64,000 bases of DNA from Metellina segmentata (lineage: Eukaryota > Arthropoda > Arachnida > Araneae > Tetragnathidae), in contig OX375873.1 of the NCBI GenBank assembly GCA_947359465.1, positions 89,086,478-89,150,477 of the forward strand, written 5' to 3'. Below the pieces are notes generated by a model. That model was not told the origin of the DNA, did no database searches, and saw only the letters and a program-made list of their open reading frames with translations. The position numbers and the translations under genes were made by a program. This document shows, piece after piece, positions 9,850-20,160 of the stretch (position 1 is its first letter; every line of letters begins with the position of its first letter).

Positions 9850-11937
9850 TTATGTAACAGTCCACAGTTTCATAAAGTCAGCTGCACTTGAAGTTAGGGT
9901 TGGGCCTTCATGGCACCCAACTTTTTGAACATCGTACCTATCGTTGTTCTTTACTTTGGTCACCTGATAAGGGCCAAGAAATTTAGGACGTAATTTCATT
10001 CCAGTTCCGAATTGAGTTTTTTGTATAGCAACCAAGTCTCCTGGTTTATAGGTGTTGGCTTTCTTTCGTTGTTTATTATACGTTTTTCTATTGTTATTGT
10101 CCAACACATGACTAACATCAAGCTCATTTAAAGTGACGCAATTAGCCGTCTCTGCTAAGTATACCAATTTTCCTCCAATCTCGACAGTTGCTTTTATTTT
10201 ATAGTCTCGGGTATTTTTACAATAACTGTCTACAGCCGGTGAAATGTTTAGACTATCGGAGTTAGAGAGTCTCACTTTGTTGTGACTATCGTATTTTTCC
10301 TCTATGGGGGCGATCACATTACTCATTGCAATAGGTGAGAAATTGTTTTTCGTTGCGGTTTGTTGACTAACCTGATTAACATACACATAATTAACAACAA
10401 TATTATTTTCACTAACACAATTTTGTCTAATTCCCGTAACTGAAAAACCATGTTCACTTATCACAAAATTTAACTTATTCAAAAAATTATGGCCTAGAAT
10501 TATAGCATTGTTTAAATCTTTCAACACATAAAAGTCCATTTTTACCACAAAATCATCAACCATAGTATTAGCATTGAAAAAGCCTAGTGGGGAAACTGTA
10601 CTCCCACTAATGCCAGACAACGTTATAGAATTTTTTGACAGTTCTGGACATCCTAGGGCAACATAAAAATTATAACTGGCCATGCACACTTCACTTCCGG
10701 AATCAATCAATGCATCCGCGGTTTCACCCTTAATTTTTATAGTTTTGATTATTTTATTAGAACTGGAGCTATTACTACAAGCTGTTTTAGCGTCTTTCAT
10801 TGGGCAAACGTCAGATTTGTGACCTCGGGCGGCACACCGAAAACACACGGGACCGTCTTTCTTACGGGGACAATGCACAGATTTATGTGAAAATTCACCA
10901 CATGTATAACACTTCAAATTTTTGTAGTTACCCTGTATTTGATCTTGAAGTTTCAACGCGTTATAGAAATTTTTCCTCTCTTGTGTTCGATTCTGTGAAA
11001 AATTATTTGGGACTCTATTATTAGTATTACGGCTGTTATATCTGTTACTCTCATTGCCTTGGGCAAAAGACTTTCTTGTATCGGGACTAGAATATTTAGG
11101 ACTAAACGCACTCTTTAGGTTATTTCGCGCAGACTCATAGTCATCTAACTTGTTTATTAAATCGTCTATTTTTACTAGTTTGGGCAAGTCATCTACAAAG
11201 TGTTCTCTGATATCAGTTGGAAGTTTTCGTCGAATTTGGTCAACTACAAGAATCTCTTTTAAGTTATCGAAAGTTGAGATTTCTAACCCGGTGATCCACT
11301 CTTCCAAAAAACTATTTATTTCAAACGCGAAGTCGCGCCAAGAAACCGAATTTTCTTTCCGATGGCCGAAAATGTTTTGACGAAACTGTTCGGGAGTTAA
11401 ACGGAAACGATTCAACAATACTTTTTTGATATAATCATAGTCGTTGGAGTGAATCTCCGGTTATCGAGATACGACAGTAACAATTTCCAGAGGCAATAAC
11501 CCTAATAAATACGTTACCCAATTCTCTTTAGCGATTGACATTCGCTTAATTTGTCTCTCGAAAAGACCTAAGTAAACACTAATATCATTTTGCATTTCAT
11601 ATCTGTTCATTAATTTTAGTAAATTTGGATCTTTAGTAGTGTTTGTTATTATCGGTGAATCTTTGCTTTTGGCCAAAGCTAATTCAAGCTCCATTTTTTA
11701 AATTTCAAAATCCCTTTTCTCTTTTTCCTCTAATTTCCTTTCAGTCGATTCCTCACGTTCTTCTCGTTCACTGGTAATTCTCGCGAGCAGACCCTTAACC
11801 AGTTCCTCATTATAATTAGTATCCTTTACTATTAAATCGGTTAGCTGGACTACTTTCGCATTTACTGGGAGAGCTAAATTTAATTCCTCCACAAGTACAA
11901 TTAGATCACATTTGCGAGATCTTGCCAAAAAGGCCAT
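9850..11937 (-). pseudogene. Element 1 Gag-protease-integrase tail, in-frame fusion with two stops
   Basis: One frame runs from ATG at 11937 to the stop at 9850, interrupted by TAA at 11700-11698 and TAA at 11463-11461; the longest open part is 522 codons (11418-9850). The N terminus is charged coiled coil and resembles element 2 Gag. In the 522-codon part, residues 1-100 are the Gag core (FLEEWITGLE). Two CX2CX4HX4C knuckles lie at 170-183 and 192-205. An aspartic protease follows, with DSG at 239-241 and its ILG motif at 307-309. From about 440 the sequence is an integrase C-terminal domain with LGPY at 481-484, ending in DFMKLWTVT. The whole of reverse transcriptase, RNase H and the integrase core is missing, yet the frame is preserved across the junction. 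Family assignment is firm; the stops would block Gag-Pol unless read through. Confidence 0.88.
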
Positions 11938-12199
11938 GGTTCTTGTACTAATTTTTACACATGTAAGAAAATTAAGAAGGCACTTACTCTTTTAAAAAGA
12001 CTTCTAATATATTTTTTCCACTCATCTGGAATTATTATTTAATACATCTTTCATTGAATTCTCTGAACTAGATTTCTGAGTATTTAAAAAACAAATCATA
12101 ACCACAATCACAAATCAACACAACAGAGCTACGAATAATCACTGGGGGAAAAATCACTCTTCCCATTCAAAAAACACTGAATACTTTTTCTAAAATACG

Positions 12200-12346
12200 T
12201 ACGCCAACGCACACTTGAACACGACGAAACGCGCACAGACTGGAACGAAGAAACGCGCAGAAACTTGAGCGAACACACGCGCACAAACTTGAACGAACAC
12301 ACGCGCACAAACTTGAACGAACACACGCGCACAAACTTGAACGAAG
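12200..12346. repeat. 24-bp tandem repeat in element 1 leader
   Basis: Between the 5' LTR and gag there are about six head-to-tail 24-bp units. The last three are essentially perfect (CACACGCGCACAAACTTGAA plus CGAA). Units toward the left are progressively diverged. The repeat leaves frames open on both strands, producing spurious Cys/Arg/Val-rich open frames. Confidence 0.85.
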
Positions 12347-12451
12347 AATATACCCGCTTGAATGATGAACCACCGCGTACACTGGACAAAGAACCCTTTC
12401 TTCAGCGATGCCAGCAAAACGACAACCGTCAGCACAGGCTCCAAGCAACAG

Positions 12452-12590
12452 TCCGAAAACGTGCTTTACTCCACGGAAAATTTTCTCCAAGCGAAACTCC
12501 GGAAACGTACTTTGCTTCACGGTAAATTTTCTCCAAGCGAATCTCCAGTAACACACTTATTCCTCAGAAAATGTTCTCTCTCGAGGCCAC
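12452..12590. repeat. ~46-bp tandem repeat in element 1 leader
   Basis: About three units share GAAAATTTTCTCCAAGCGAA or close variants, preceded by AACGT..TTTRCTYCACGG. They lie between the 24-bp array and the primer site. A role in RNA packaging or leader structure is possible but not shown. Confidence 0.65.
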
Positions 12591-12591
12591 A

Positions 12592-12609
12592 TCCCGGGCG
12601 GACACCCCA
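12592..12609 (-). other. Element 1 candidate primer binding site
   Basis: The minus strand, two bases after the 5' LTR, reads TGGGGTGTCCGCCCGGGAT. It begins with the TGG expected to pair with a tRNA CCA end, and the remainder has the GC-rich character of a tRNA acceptor/T arm. I could not assign the tRNA with confidence. Confidence 0.5.
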
Positions 12610-12611
12610 TT

Positions 12612-12966
12612 TGTAGTATTGGCTCGGTGGGGTATGATTAAATAGTCGGAACAACACGATTAAACTTTGTTAAATTTTACTTCTAAATGATTGTGAATTA
12701 TATACAATGAAATATATCAAACATAATTTCTGGATTACAATGTCATCACGGGAACGCCACCCGCGGACAATAACGAGCGAATCTGCTCGACTGAAGCACT
12801 CAGCTTCCAGAATAAGAATCGTCCCGCATTCAGGGATCACACTCATTTATATATTTCATGAAACCGCTCATTTGCGTTAGCTTCTGGAGCCTCACACGTG
12901 CAAGCACTCATATTGCTGTGTATTGAGGTCATGGACATGATTCCTCGCGAGAAGCGATTTCCGATT
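12612..12966 (-). repeat. Element 1 5' LTR, terminally truncated
   Basis: It is a direct repeat of 9236-9595, but after CCGATT the expected CTACA is replaced by TCTTCTC. The outermost ~5 bp of the element are missing or substituted at this end. Confidence 0.88.
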
Positions 12967-12971
12967 TCTTC

Positions 12972-13255
12972 TCAATAGAAGAATGTGCATTTTTTAAAGT
13001 CTTGTCTTTGCTGACCAGCATCATCTGAGAGTTTTGCTGCTCCTTTAATCATTGTCTGAACAAGTGCTGCTTCCTTAAAATATTTATTTTTTATTGCCTT
13101 CTTGACCCTATCATTGGCTTCCTTCAATAATTTTGAAGCACTGTCCAACACTTCATACTCTTCCTTACGCATAATTTTAAGAGTTTCCGTTCTTCTTCTA
13201 ACACCTTTCTTTTCTTTACCAGCTGTTTAACATTTTTTTTCACTGCTTCCAGTCT
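12972..13255 (-). pseudogene. Unidentified lysine-rich coiled-coil fragment
   Basis: The minus strand encodes MRKEEYEVLDSASKLLKEAN and continues with heptad-like charged sequence ending in QRQDFKKC (66 codons, 13172-12972). Upstream, in another frame, RLEAVKKNVKQLVKKRKVLE reads naturally into it, so one frameshift probably separates two parts of a single coiled-coil segment. I do not recognise the family. It abuts the damaged end of element 1, so it may be the flanking sequence that was invaded or rearranged. It could be a transposon or host-gene fragment. Confidence 0.4.
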
Positions 13256-13269
13256 ATCTTTTTTTTATC

Positions 13270-13272
<3 letters not shown>

Positions 13273-13312
<40 letters not shown>
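13273..13312. repeat. (TA)n microsatellite
   Basis: Twenty uninterrupted TA units. Confidence 0.95.
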
Positions 13313-13313
<1 letters not shown>

Positions 13314-14166
13314 CAGAGTTGTCTCTGTTGGTTTTCTATACAAATCTACACAGTTTAACACAAATTTGGAACACTTATACTTTGGAATACTACGGGAACG
13401 ATAGGCTAACTCCTACGTGTGTAGGGAAGACCAAACACAATTCAAAATCACTATCTACATAACATTGAGTATTAAACGATTGTCATACGCAGCTCAGATT
13501 AATTTACCAATGTTGATCGAAAATCAAAATTTCCAACAATATAGTTTTACCAGTGTGGCTCGAAAAACAATTTTTTCCAAAACAAATAAAATTATATAAT
13601 AATATTTATGTTTCAACGGATGTTTTATTTCTTCTCGTGATGTAAATATTTTTGATGAAGAAATAATATTGAAAACATTTAAATTTAAATAACTTATATT
13701 TTGTACGAAAGGTACGAACGAACGATAGGTACGGACACGAAAATCCCAAATGAAAAACTTCTTGATCATGAAAGCGTAACTTTGCTACTCGGTATCTGGA
13801 AACGCCAGGATGAATGTTTAATTTGTTCATTTGATTTAGAACTCTGTGTTTGCGTATCTGAGTTGGCAGCAATCTGTTGCGGTCATATTTGAGGATTTCC
13901 AAGTATTATAAATATGTCTGTTCTTTTTGTAAATAAATCATTATTGTCCTTATCAATATTGTGAAACAGGCTGAATTGTTTTATTTGAGAATATATTCAA
14001 AAAATCGAAATTCGACTCGTTTGCACAGGTGTATTTTCAGAATTCTGCATTTTTTCAAGGATTGATATTTCGTTTCTGTTTGTATTTATGAATGTAGTAA
14101 GAATGTAGTGAATTGCTTAACCAATTTTACTATCAAATCAACCAGGTTTTGATTTACTTATAACTC
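13313..14166. other. Gene-free AT-rich stretch
   Basis: Frames on both strands (for example minus 13606-13902) lack recognisable motifs. Nothing is supported here. Confidence 0.5.
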
Positions 14167-14170
14167 TTAA

Positions 14171-14254
14171 CCTTTAGACTACGGCCGATACCGTAGTAGT
14201 ACTTTGAAATCTATAAGAATCTCGCCAGTTATATCTATAGCCGTAGTCAAAAGG
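14171..14254. mobile_element. 84-bp palindromic MITE with TTAA flanks
   Basis: Inverted ends CCTTTAGACTACGG and CCGTAGTCAAAAGG are each bounded by TTAA (14167-14170 and 14255-14258). The TTAA duplication and CCTTT terminus fit the piggyBac class. There is no coding capacity. Confidence 0.7.
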
Positions 14255-14441
14255 TTAAAGTAAAATGGGCAAGGCTTAGGGTTGGTGTAGAACTGGGTTA
14301 ATATACGGTGGCAACTTTTGATAGCATTGCCCCTATAAATGAACCTTGTTCCACAATTAGGTCTCATCCACATGTATACATATTACAAAATATATACATC
14401 GATAGTTTCTGAGCTCTGGTTTCAGATGCTATTAGTGTCTT

Positions 14442-14522
14442 GAGTGGTCAATCACATAATTCCCTGGGGAACACTATTTGTAGGTGGGATACATATGTAC
14501 CCCTGGAGACTATTGACCACTC
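14442..14522. repeat. 81-bp inverted repeat
   Basis: GAGTGGTCAAT at the left pairs with ATTGACCACTC at the right, with a further partial match inside (CCCTGGGGA against CCCCTGGAG). It may be a small MITE; no clear target duplication was seen. Confidence 0.45.
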
Positions 14523-14524
14523 GC

Positions 14525-15350
14525 TTTGACCTAATTCCGCCAATCCCCTAGGGCCCTTTGGATACTCCCTGACGTTGTCAGAGATGTTGAACGCCATGTC
14601 GATGGAACATGGGGTCTGAAATCTGTATTAAATGACGATTGGTTGGGTCTCGTAGCGTAAGAGACATAGTTTAGTCAAATTATGCCAAACGAAATATAAA
14701 CAATAGGTACCAAGTAATGGACATACGCAACATAATTTTTACTCACATAAAATAGAATAATAGACCCAGTTTAAGTTTCGGGAATTGAATCTGCTCCTCC
14801 TCCTACATCTCGCACATTGCTAGAGCATTGAGTCAACCTTCTTGAAACACGGCAAGACCAGACTTAGAGCAGAAAGTCTCAAACCTGCTCTCGATGTCTC
14901 TTGCGAGTAAATAGCTGCTGAAGAATATCCAAGGTAGAAGGAATTCATGTCCTAATGTGGTTGGAATGCCGTGCGAAATACCAAATCGTATAAAGAGATA
15001 GACATTTTCAAAGGATAGGTGCATTAAATGCTGTATTACTATGTCATAATGTTCAAGAAAGGAATATTACGTATCGTATGCAACACTAAATTTAGAATGT
15101 CAAGGTTGTAACGTCTATTGCTCTACATAAAGATAAACATTTTTAACGATCTCTTGTTTTCATTGCTTTAGAGACATTTATACGATTATCAAAGTTGTTG
15201 CATTATGTAAATTTTATAGTTCTTAATTGGCAGGTTTTATTTGAACTGGAGCTACAATGGTCAACTAAATTGGAGAGCGAGAGCGAAACTTCCTCATGTG
15301 GTAAATAAGGATGATAGTGGTTTTCAGATAATACCTTGTAAAATTGATTA
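14525..15350. other. Gene-free stretch
   Basis: No recognisable coding or repeat structure was found. A 63-codon minus frame at 14833-15024 has no known motif. Confidence 0.45.
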
Positions 15351-15354
15351 AATA

Positions 15355-15885
15355 ATTTTCAAACTATTCTTGTTGTCTTTTCAGAAGAATAGGATCCTTT
15401 GAGCGATTGTATTGGTATTCTACTTTCAATAGTATGATTTGTAACGATTCTATTTCCCCTTTCCCTAGAATAGATTAATTTGAAACTATTCTATTGCTCT
15501 TTTCGTTGGAATATAATCATTCTGAAAGACCCTACTGGTCCTCTCCTTAGAATAGAAACCTTCGATACTTTTCTATTGGTCTTTTCTTAGGAATATAATC
15601 CTTCGATACTCTTCTATTGGTCCTCTTCCCTAAGAATATAATACTTCGATACTCTTCTATTGGTCGTTTCCTAAGAATAGAATCCTTCGGAATTATATAT
15701 TATGGATCCTTTCCTTAGAATAGACTCGTTTCGAACTATTTTATTGACACTTTCCTTAGAATACAGTTGATTGGAAACATTATCTTGCTCCTTTCCTTAG
15801 AATTGAATACTTTGGAACAATTCTATCGGCCCTTTCCATCGAATATAATCATCTGAAAGATTCTAATGGCCAAGGAGGTCAAAGC
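15355..15885 (+). repeat. ~43-bp diverged tandem repeat
   Basis: About twelve units carry the landmarks TTCTATTGGTCC, TTTCCTTAGAATA and ATCCTTCGATACT at intervals of roughly 41-45 bp. The central units (about 15560-15680) are most alike and the edges more diverged. This is a typical minisatellite profile. Confidence 0.75.
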
Positions 15886-15923
15886 TGGTTAGAGGTCATG
15901 CAATGAAGACCTGACTCAAAAGG

Positions 15924-16580
15924 TTAACAGTCCTTTGCAGACTGTATTCCACACAGCGTCTCTCTTTTCAAACGTGCGAGAGCTCTCTGAATGAGAGGAC
16001 GAGTGTTAGAGTAGATTCCCATCCTTTTCAAATAACTCAGCAGTTTGAGGCTGTGTTTCCAACTCATCATAACCTTCCACTTCAGTTTCAAAATACTTTT
16101 ACTCGCAGTCACTAAAGACATTGATGATCAATCCGCACCAAACATGTCGAATTCATCCTCCTTATCGATCATCGGATGGATGTTTCTACATACTATGCCG
16201 GTTGGGGTTAAGAGAGATCCAAATCCTTTACCATATCTCCAGTGTCTATCGTCAAAGACGTCCATTGAATTTACAAGCAATCTGTGCCTTCTAATTCATC
16301 CTATTTTAGAATGGGGTCCGCCTTCAAATCCAGCCACTTCATCGAAACTTTCGTAGATTTCAGATTCTCGAAGGCCCATTCTTTTGATAATATCTAGTCG
16401 AACCAAGTCGTTCGGAAAATCGGTGACTCCATCCTTATTTCGAGGATGTCGAGTTAGATTCAAGTGTGTTTGTGTCCCGGGGAAATTGGAAGATTTCTCG
16501 GTCACTAGCCTAACGAGCTAGAACATCTTCCGAAGTTTTCAGCCACTTTAAATCCATATGCTCCACAAATCTTTATATGA
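15924..16580 (-). pseudogene. Decayed reading frame of unknown identity
   Basis: The minus strand holds one frame from about 16505 to 15924 broken by TGA near 16296 and TGA near 16130. Without the stops it would span about 190 codons. Visible segments include HPRNKDGVTDFPNDLVRLDI, RMGLRESEIYESFDEVAGFE, HWRYGKGFGSLLTPTGIVCR and MIDKEDEFDMFGAD. Upstream, in another frame, HMDLKWLKTSEDVLAR seems to continue it, implying a frameshift. Composition is protein-like (acidic and aromatic motifs, little low complexity), unlike the surrounding AT-rich DNA. I do not recognise the family. It may be a retroelement, other integrated sequence or host pseudogene. Confidence 0.5.
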
Positions 16581-16914
16581 ATATACCTTATAGAATGCAT
16601 AGTACACCATGTAATTGGAGCTCATACACCAGTCTCACATAATAAAGTTGTACATACATTCCAACCAGAAGATTGTTATCCATCCATACATTCATCTGGC
16701 TTTTCTTCTGCACCCTATTCAGCCAGATAATCATGTACTTCATATTCTTCCTCTGATCCGTTGGTTTTGTGATCAAAGTAACATAAATTTCCGAAGTACT
16801 TTCATGTCAAATCGATGCATTCATTAATCCATGACCTCTCAGATTTTCATGAAACTTGCGGGAATCAACTAGTAGCGTCATCCCAGATAGTAATAAATAG
16901 AAACAAATTTTTAG

Positions 16915-17490
16915 GTCAAAAGTTACAAACCTGCCATTTTTAGGTAGTTAACTCTTTTAAAGAACTAGATGACATACAGAACTGGGTAATATCTCACTTA
17001 AAACTCATTTTAAGGGCTCTAATGATTCATTTATTTCATGCAAAATAATAGACATGGGTAATTTCTTGGCGGTACATGTATATTTGACCAACTTTCCTTA
17101 AATGTTTATTTGGATATGTAATGATTTCTAGAATTTTGTTTCATAAAAATAAATAAAATAAGCAAAAACTTTGATAAGAAAGGTGTGGTAACTTCTTATT
17201 TTAAAATGACCGGAATTTCGTTTCTGTTTGTATTTATGTCTTCCAGTATTTTAAATACAGCAGATATATTATTTAAGAGTGAAATTTTATTGAATTATTT
17301 ATTTTTGGTGAAACATCATAGACGTGGATAATTTCTTGGCAGTATATGTAACGCGACCAACTTTCATTAGGTCCTTGGTTGAATACGTAATGGTTTGTAG
17401 ATTACTGTTTCATAAAAAAAAAAAAAAAAACATAAAAAAAAAAACATTTTTAATTAAAGTGTGTAATTTCTTATTTTAAAATGACTAGTA
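16915..17490 (+). repeat. ~285-bp direct tandem duplication
   Basis: Two copies share, in order, ATAGAC(A/G)TGG, TAATTTCTTGGC, GACCAACTTTC, GTAATG(A/G)TTT, GTTTCATAAAAA and TTCTTATTTTAAAATGAC. The second copy has gained a long poly-A tract near 17410. No coding signal was seen. Confidence 0.65.
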
Positions 17491-17494
17491 AAGT

Positions 17495-18205
17495 TAGAAA
17501 ATCTATTTCAAATTGGATTATGTTAAATTAAAAAGGGTAGTCTTATGTTGTAGTTCGAACATATTTCAAAATTTTGGTATAGTTTTTCATTGCAAGACGA
17601 TTAAAATCAACTACATTTATTTTTCTTGTTTCATGGATGCAATTGAAATCTGTACTCCATAATAAAGTAGCTACATCTATCGTTTTAAATAGGTCCGTGG
17701 TTTCCATTTGGAAACCGAATCTCTGAATTTGAAAAAGTATCATAAGGATTCGATTTAAAAACGAATGTTTGTTGTAGTAAAGGGCATTTTAAACAAGATT
17801 TTGTTCATCTTGAAATAATATCAGTTACTAATTTTGATAATTTTTAATTTTTTGTCTTAAGTCACAGAAAGTTGAAGTTGCTTACTCTACAAATTGAAGC
17901 CTTTCTTACGCAACTTAAATACATGTGAATCCTTCGTTGAAAGCAGTGATTTTATCTTTTAAAACGCTGTAATATCAACCTACTGTTCTTTGTAAATTTG
18001 GCTAAACTGATGACACTTATTTTTAACACAAGCTCCGTTATTCCACGTGCCGCTGAATGGAATTTTCAAGAAAAATTGCGTTTGATTCAAACTAAATTAG
18101 TTGCGAATACCGTAAGAATTTAATTTGCCATCCTCTTATATTGATTGGATTTTATTGGACGCCGTAAGTGGACACTGTTTCAGCTGTGCGGCTTTCGAAA
18201 TTATC
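17495..18205. other. Gene-free stretch
   Basis: Only short frames occur and no recognised motif was found. Confidence 0.45.
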
Positions 18206-18208
18206 GCT

Positions 18209-18629
18209 TACTAGGTGTGTGAGTGCCACAAGTAAAACATATTCATAGGAAAACTAAATACGAGATTATCCACTGAAAATTTACCTTTTTACTGAAAACG
18301 AAGGCGTACGGGGATATTTGTAATCGTTCCAAAATTCAAAATCTACTAATGTAGTCACCTTCGAAAACAACTTTGTAGTTTGCCTTACAGCAGAAGTGCG
18401 ATGAATATCATATTCAGTACATGGACGGATTTACCATGTATACATATTTGGGTTTGAAGTAAATTGTAGAAAGAATGAAAATGATAAAACAGTATTAGAA
18501 TTATTTTTCGTACACTTAAATGATGCGAGCCTTCTTTTATAAAAGATTGCTGTAAGTGCCATAGAATCGTCAGGATTTGCGGCAAGAAACAGACAGACAA
18601 ACAAACAATTCCTTTTATAATAGTAGAGA
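18209..18629 (-). mobile_element. Helitron-like element, 5' end clear
   Basis: On the minus strand the terminus at 18629 reads TCTCTACTATTATAAAAGGA preceded by A, matching the 5' TC terminus and A/T insertion preference of Helitrons. Just inside lie GTTTGTTTGTCTGTCTG and GACGATTCTATGGCACTTAC, shared with the copy ending at 41896. The 3' end is less certain: a CTAG preceded on the plus strand by A occurs at about 18209-18212, but no strong terminal hairpin is visible. No Rep/helicase coding is present. Confidence 0.5.
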
Positions 18630-18639
18630 TAAGTACTAA

Positions 18640-19075
18640 ATCTGATTATTTTTCAATCAACACATTTATTTTTTTTTTAAACTCGATCAACACTGGGTAA
18701 TTCTGCTAGTACTATTTATTATAATTTAAAAACTGAAAATAGCTTGAAACGTTACATTTAAGGAGAATGACAAATTTATTCCATACAAATTTTTGAAAAT
18801 CTAGAAATTCTACCACCACTGTATGCTACTATTTAGATTCACAATATTATTTTATGTTTGCACATTTAAATTTATAGAAACTTGATACATTTTGGTACAT
18901 AAAACGCGTTTGTTTGTTACATATTTTAAATCGTTAATAAGACATTAACGAAATAGCTTTTATTAGATTTGATACTTTAATTTACAGTCTTAATAGCTTA
19001 TGCTTAACCCGAGTTCTTTAGATGCATCGTTATTTTTGCACTGATAGATTCATAAAACAAATTTAGAAAACTTAT
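18640..19075. other. Gene-free AT-rich stretch
   Basis: No recognisable features. Confidence 0.45.
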
Positions 19076-19078
19076 AAC

Positions 19079-20117
19079 TGAATCAGTTGTTTGAGAAACT
19101 CCATAAGTCACTTTCTGTCGAAATCGAGGTTTCAGTAAAAATCTATTCTTTAGAAAATAAGACGCATCTTTAGAAGCGAAACCCTACGAGTCAGGTCATT
19201 CTACATGGTGTTGGCTCATATGAAAGTTCTCGAATACACGAAAACTTTCATACGATCCAACTTTATGTAGAATGACCTGACTCGTAGGGTTTCGCTTCTA
19301 AAGATGCGTCTACTTCTAAAGAATAGATTTTTACTGAAAACTCGATTTCGAGAATAAAGTGACGTACAGTCGTTACGTTCTAAAGGATGAGAAAGTCGCT
19401 TTTAAAATCTCGAAATTCATGAAGTTTTCTCACTTTTTCAAACATAAGGATGTTGTAATTGCTAAACTTTTTAATGATGGGTTTTGCAATCACACTTTTC
19501 GGTTAAATAACAATAAAAAAACTGCCTCTATCACTCTGAAATGAACCAGTATATCCAAATAGGAAAATCCCCATTAATAAGAAAAAAAATTGAAGACATA
19601 AATAAACTGATGAAATACATCCCAGATGAAAAAACATTCAAACATTCTACAAAGAGATAGTTCACCAGTGTACTACAACTGATTCTGAGTTGCCAGAGAA
19701 CTACGCTAATGATGAATAAATTTTACTTTTCACCATTTATACCACTCTTATTCATTGAACTAAATAATCTTATTTGTGTTTCATATTTATTTAATGTTTC
19801 TACTTGTTTTAGAACACATTTTTTGAGGTGTATTAGGTGTACTTTTTATTTTACAGTTTAGAATGCAATTACTTTTTGGCAAAAGTATATATATTTGAGA
19901 GACCCCATAAATCAACAGACTTTAAAAATCCATAATAATTTAATTATCTATCTTTTGAGACCTCCATTGAGCACAAAGATTGTACTTAGCTCCAAACAAT
20001 ACATTTTATTAGAAATAATAATATAGAGGTTGCCGGTTAACGCCAAAACAGTTTTTTCTCGATTTCCCAAAAGTTTTTCTCACCTCACTTATGGGGTTTC
20101 TCAAACAACCGATTCAA
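19079..20117. mobile_element. ~1.04-kb foldback element with nested hairpin
   Basis: Outer inverted repeats pair TTGTTTGAGAAACTCCATAA (left, about 19087) with the complement of TTATGGGGTTTCTCAAACAA (right, about 20089-20108), extending outward through TGAATCRG. Inside, 19110-19365 forms a second, longer hairpin. The interior has one 61-codon plus-strand frame (19359-19544) with no recognised motif. The element class is not determined and no target duplication is obvious. Confidence 0.6.
19110..19365. repeat. Long near-perfect internal hairpin
   Basis: Left arm landmarks GTAAAAATCTATTCTTTAGA, GACGCATCTTTAGAAGCG and AAACCCTACGAGTCAGGTCA, then TTCTACAT, recur as reverse complements on the right arm at about 19262-19345. 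The loop of about 40 bp includes GAAAGTTCTCG...CGAAAACTTTC, itself self-complementary. Arms exceed 100 bp. Confidence 0.85.
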
Positions 20118-20160
20118 CTATTTTTTATTTGCATCATGAGACGAAGGAACAAACATGATA

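Larger units (their letters stand above)
9236..12966 (-). mobile_element. Non-autonomous Ty3/Gypsy-type LTR retrotransposon (element 1)
   Basis: Two direct repeats of about 355-360 bp (9236-9595 and 12612-12966) bound a 3-kb interior whose only coding region is on the minus strand. The termini have the short inverted repeat TGTAG/CTACA. The LTRs differ at one base that I could see (CTCC against CGCC) plus the extreme right end, so the insertion is young. The interior keeps Gag, zinc knuckles, protease and the last part of integrase. Reverse transcriptase, RNase H and the integrase core are absent. The element could therefore move only with enzymes supplied by a related intact copy. No env-like frame is present. 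No target duplication is evident: the left flank is (AT)n, and the right LTR lacks its last 5 bp. Confidence 0.9.

Noticed and set aside
12129..12616. Overlapping Cys/Arg/Val/Ser-rich and Thr/Asn-rich frames
   Set aside because: They are translations of the 24-bp and 46-bp minisatellites of the element 1 leader, open in several frames at once.
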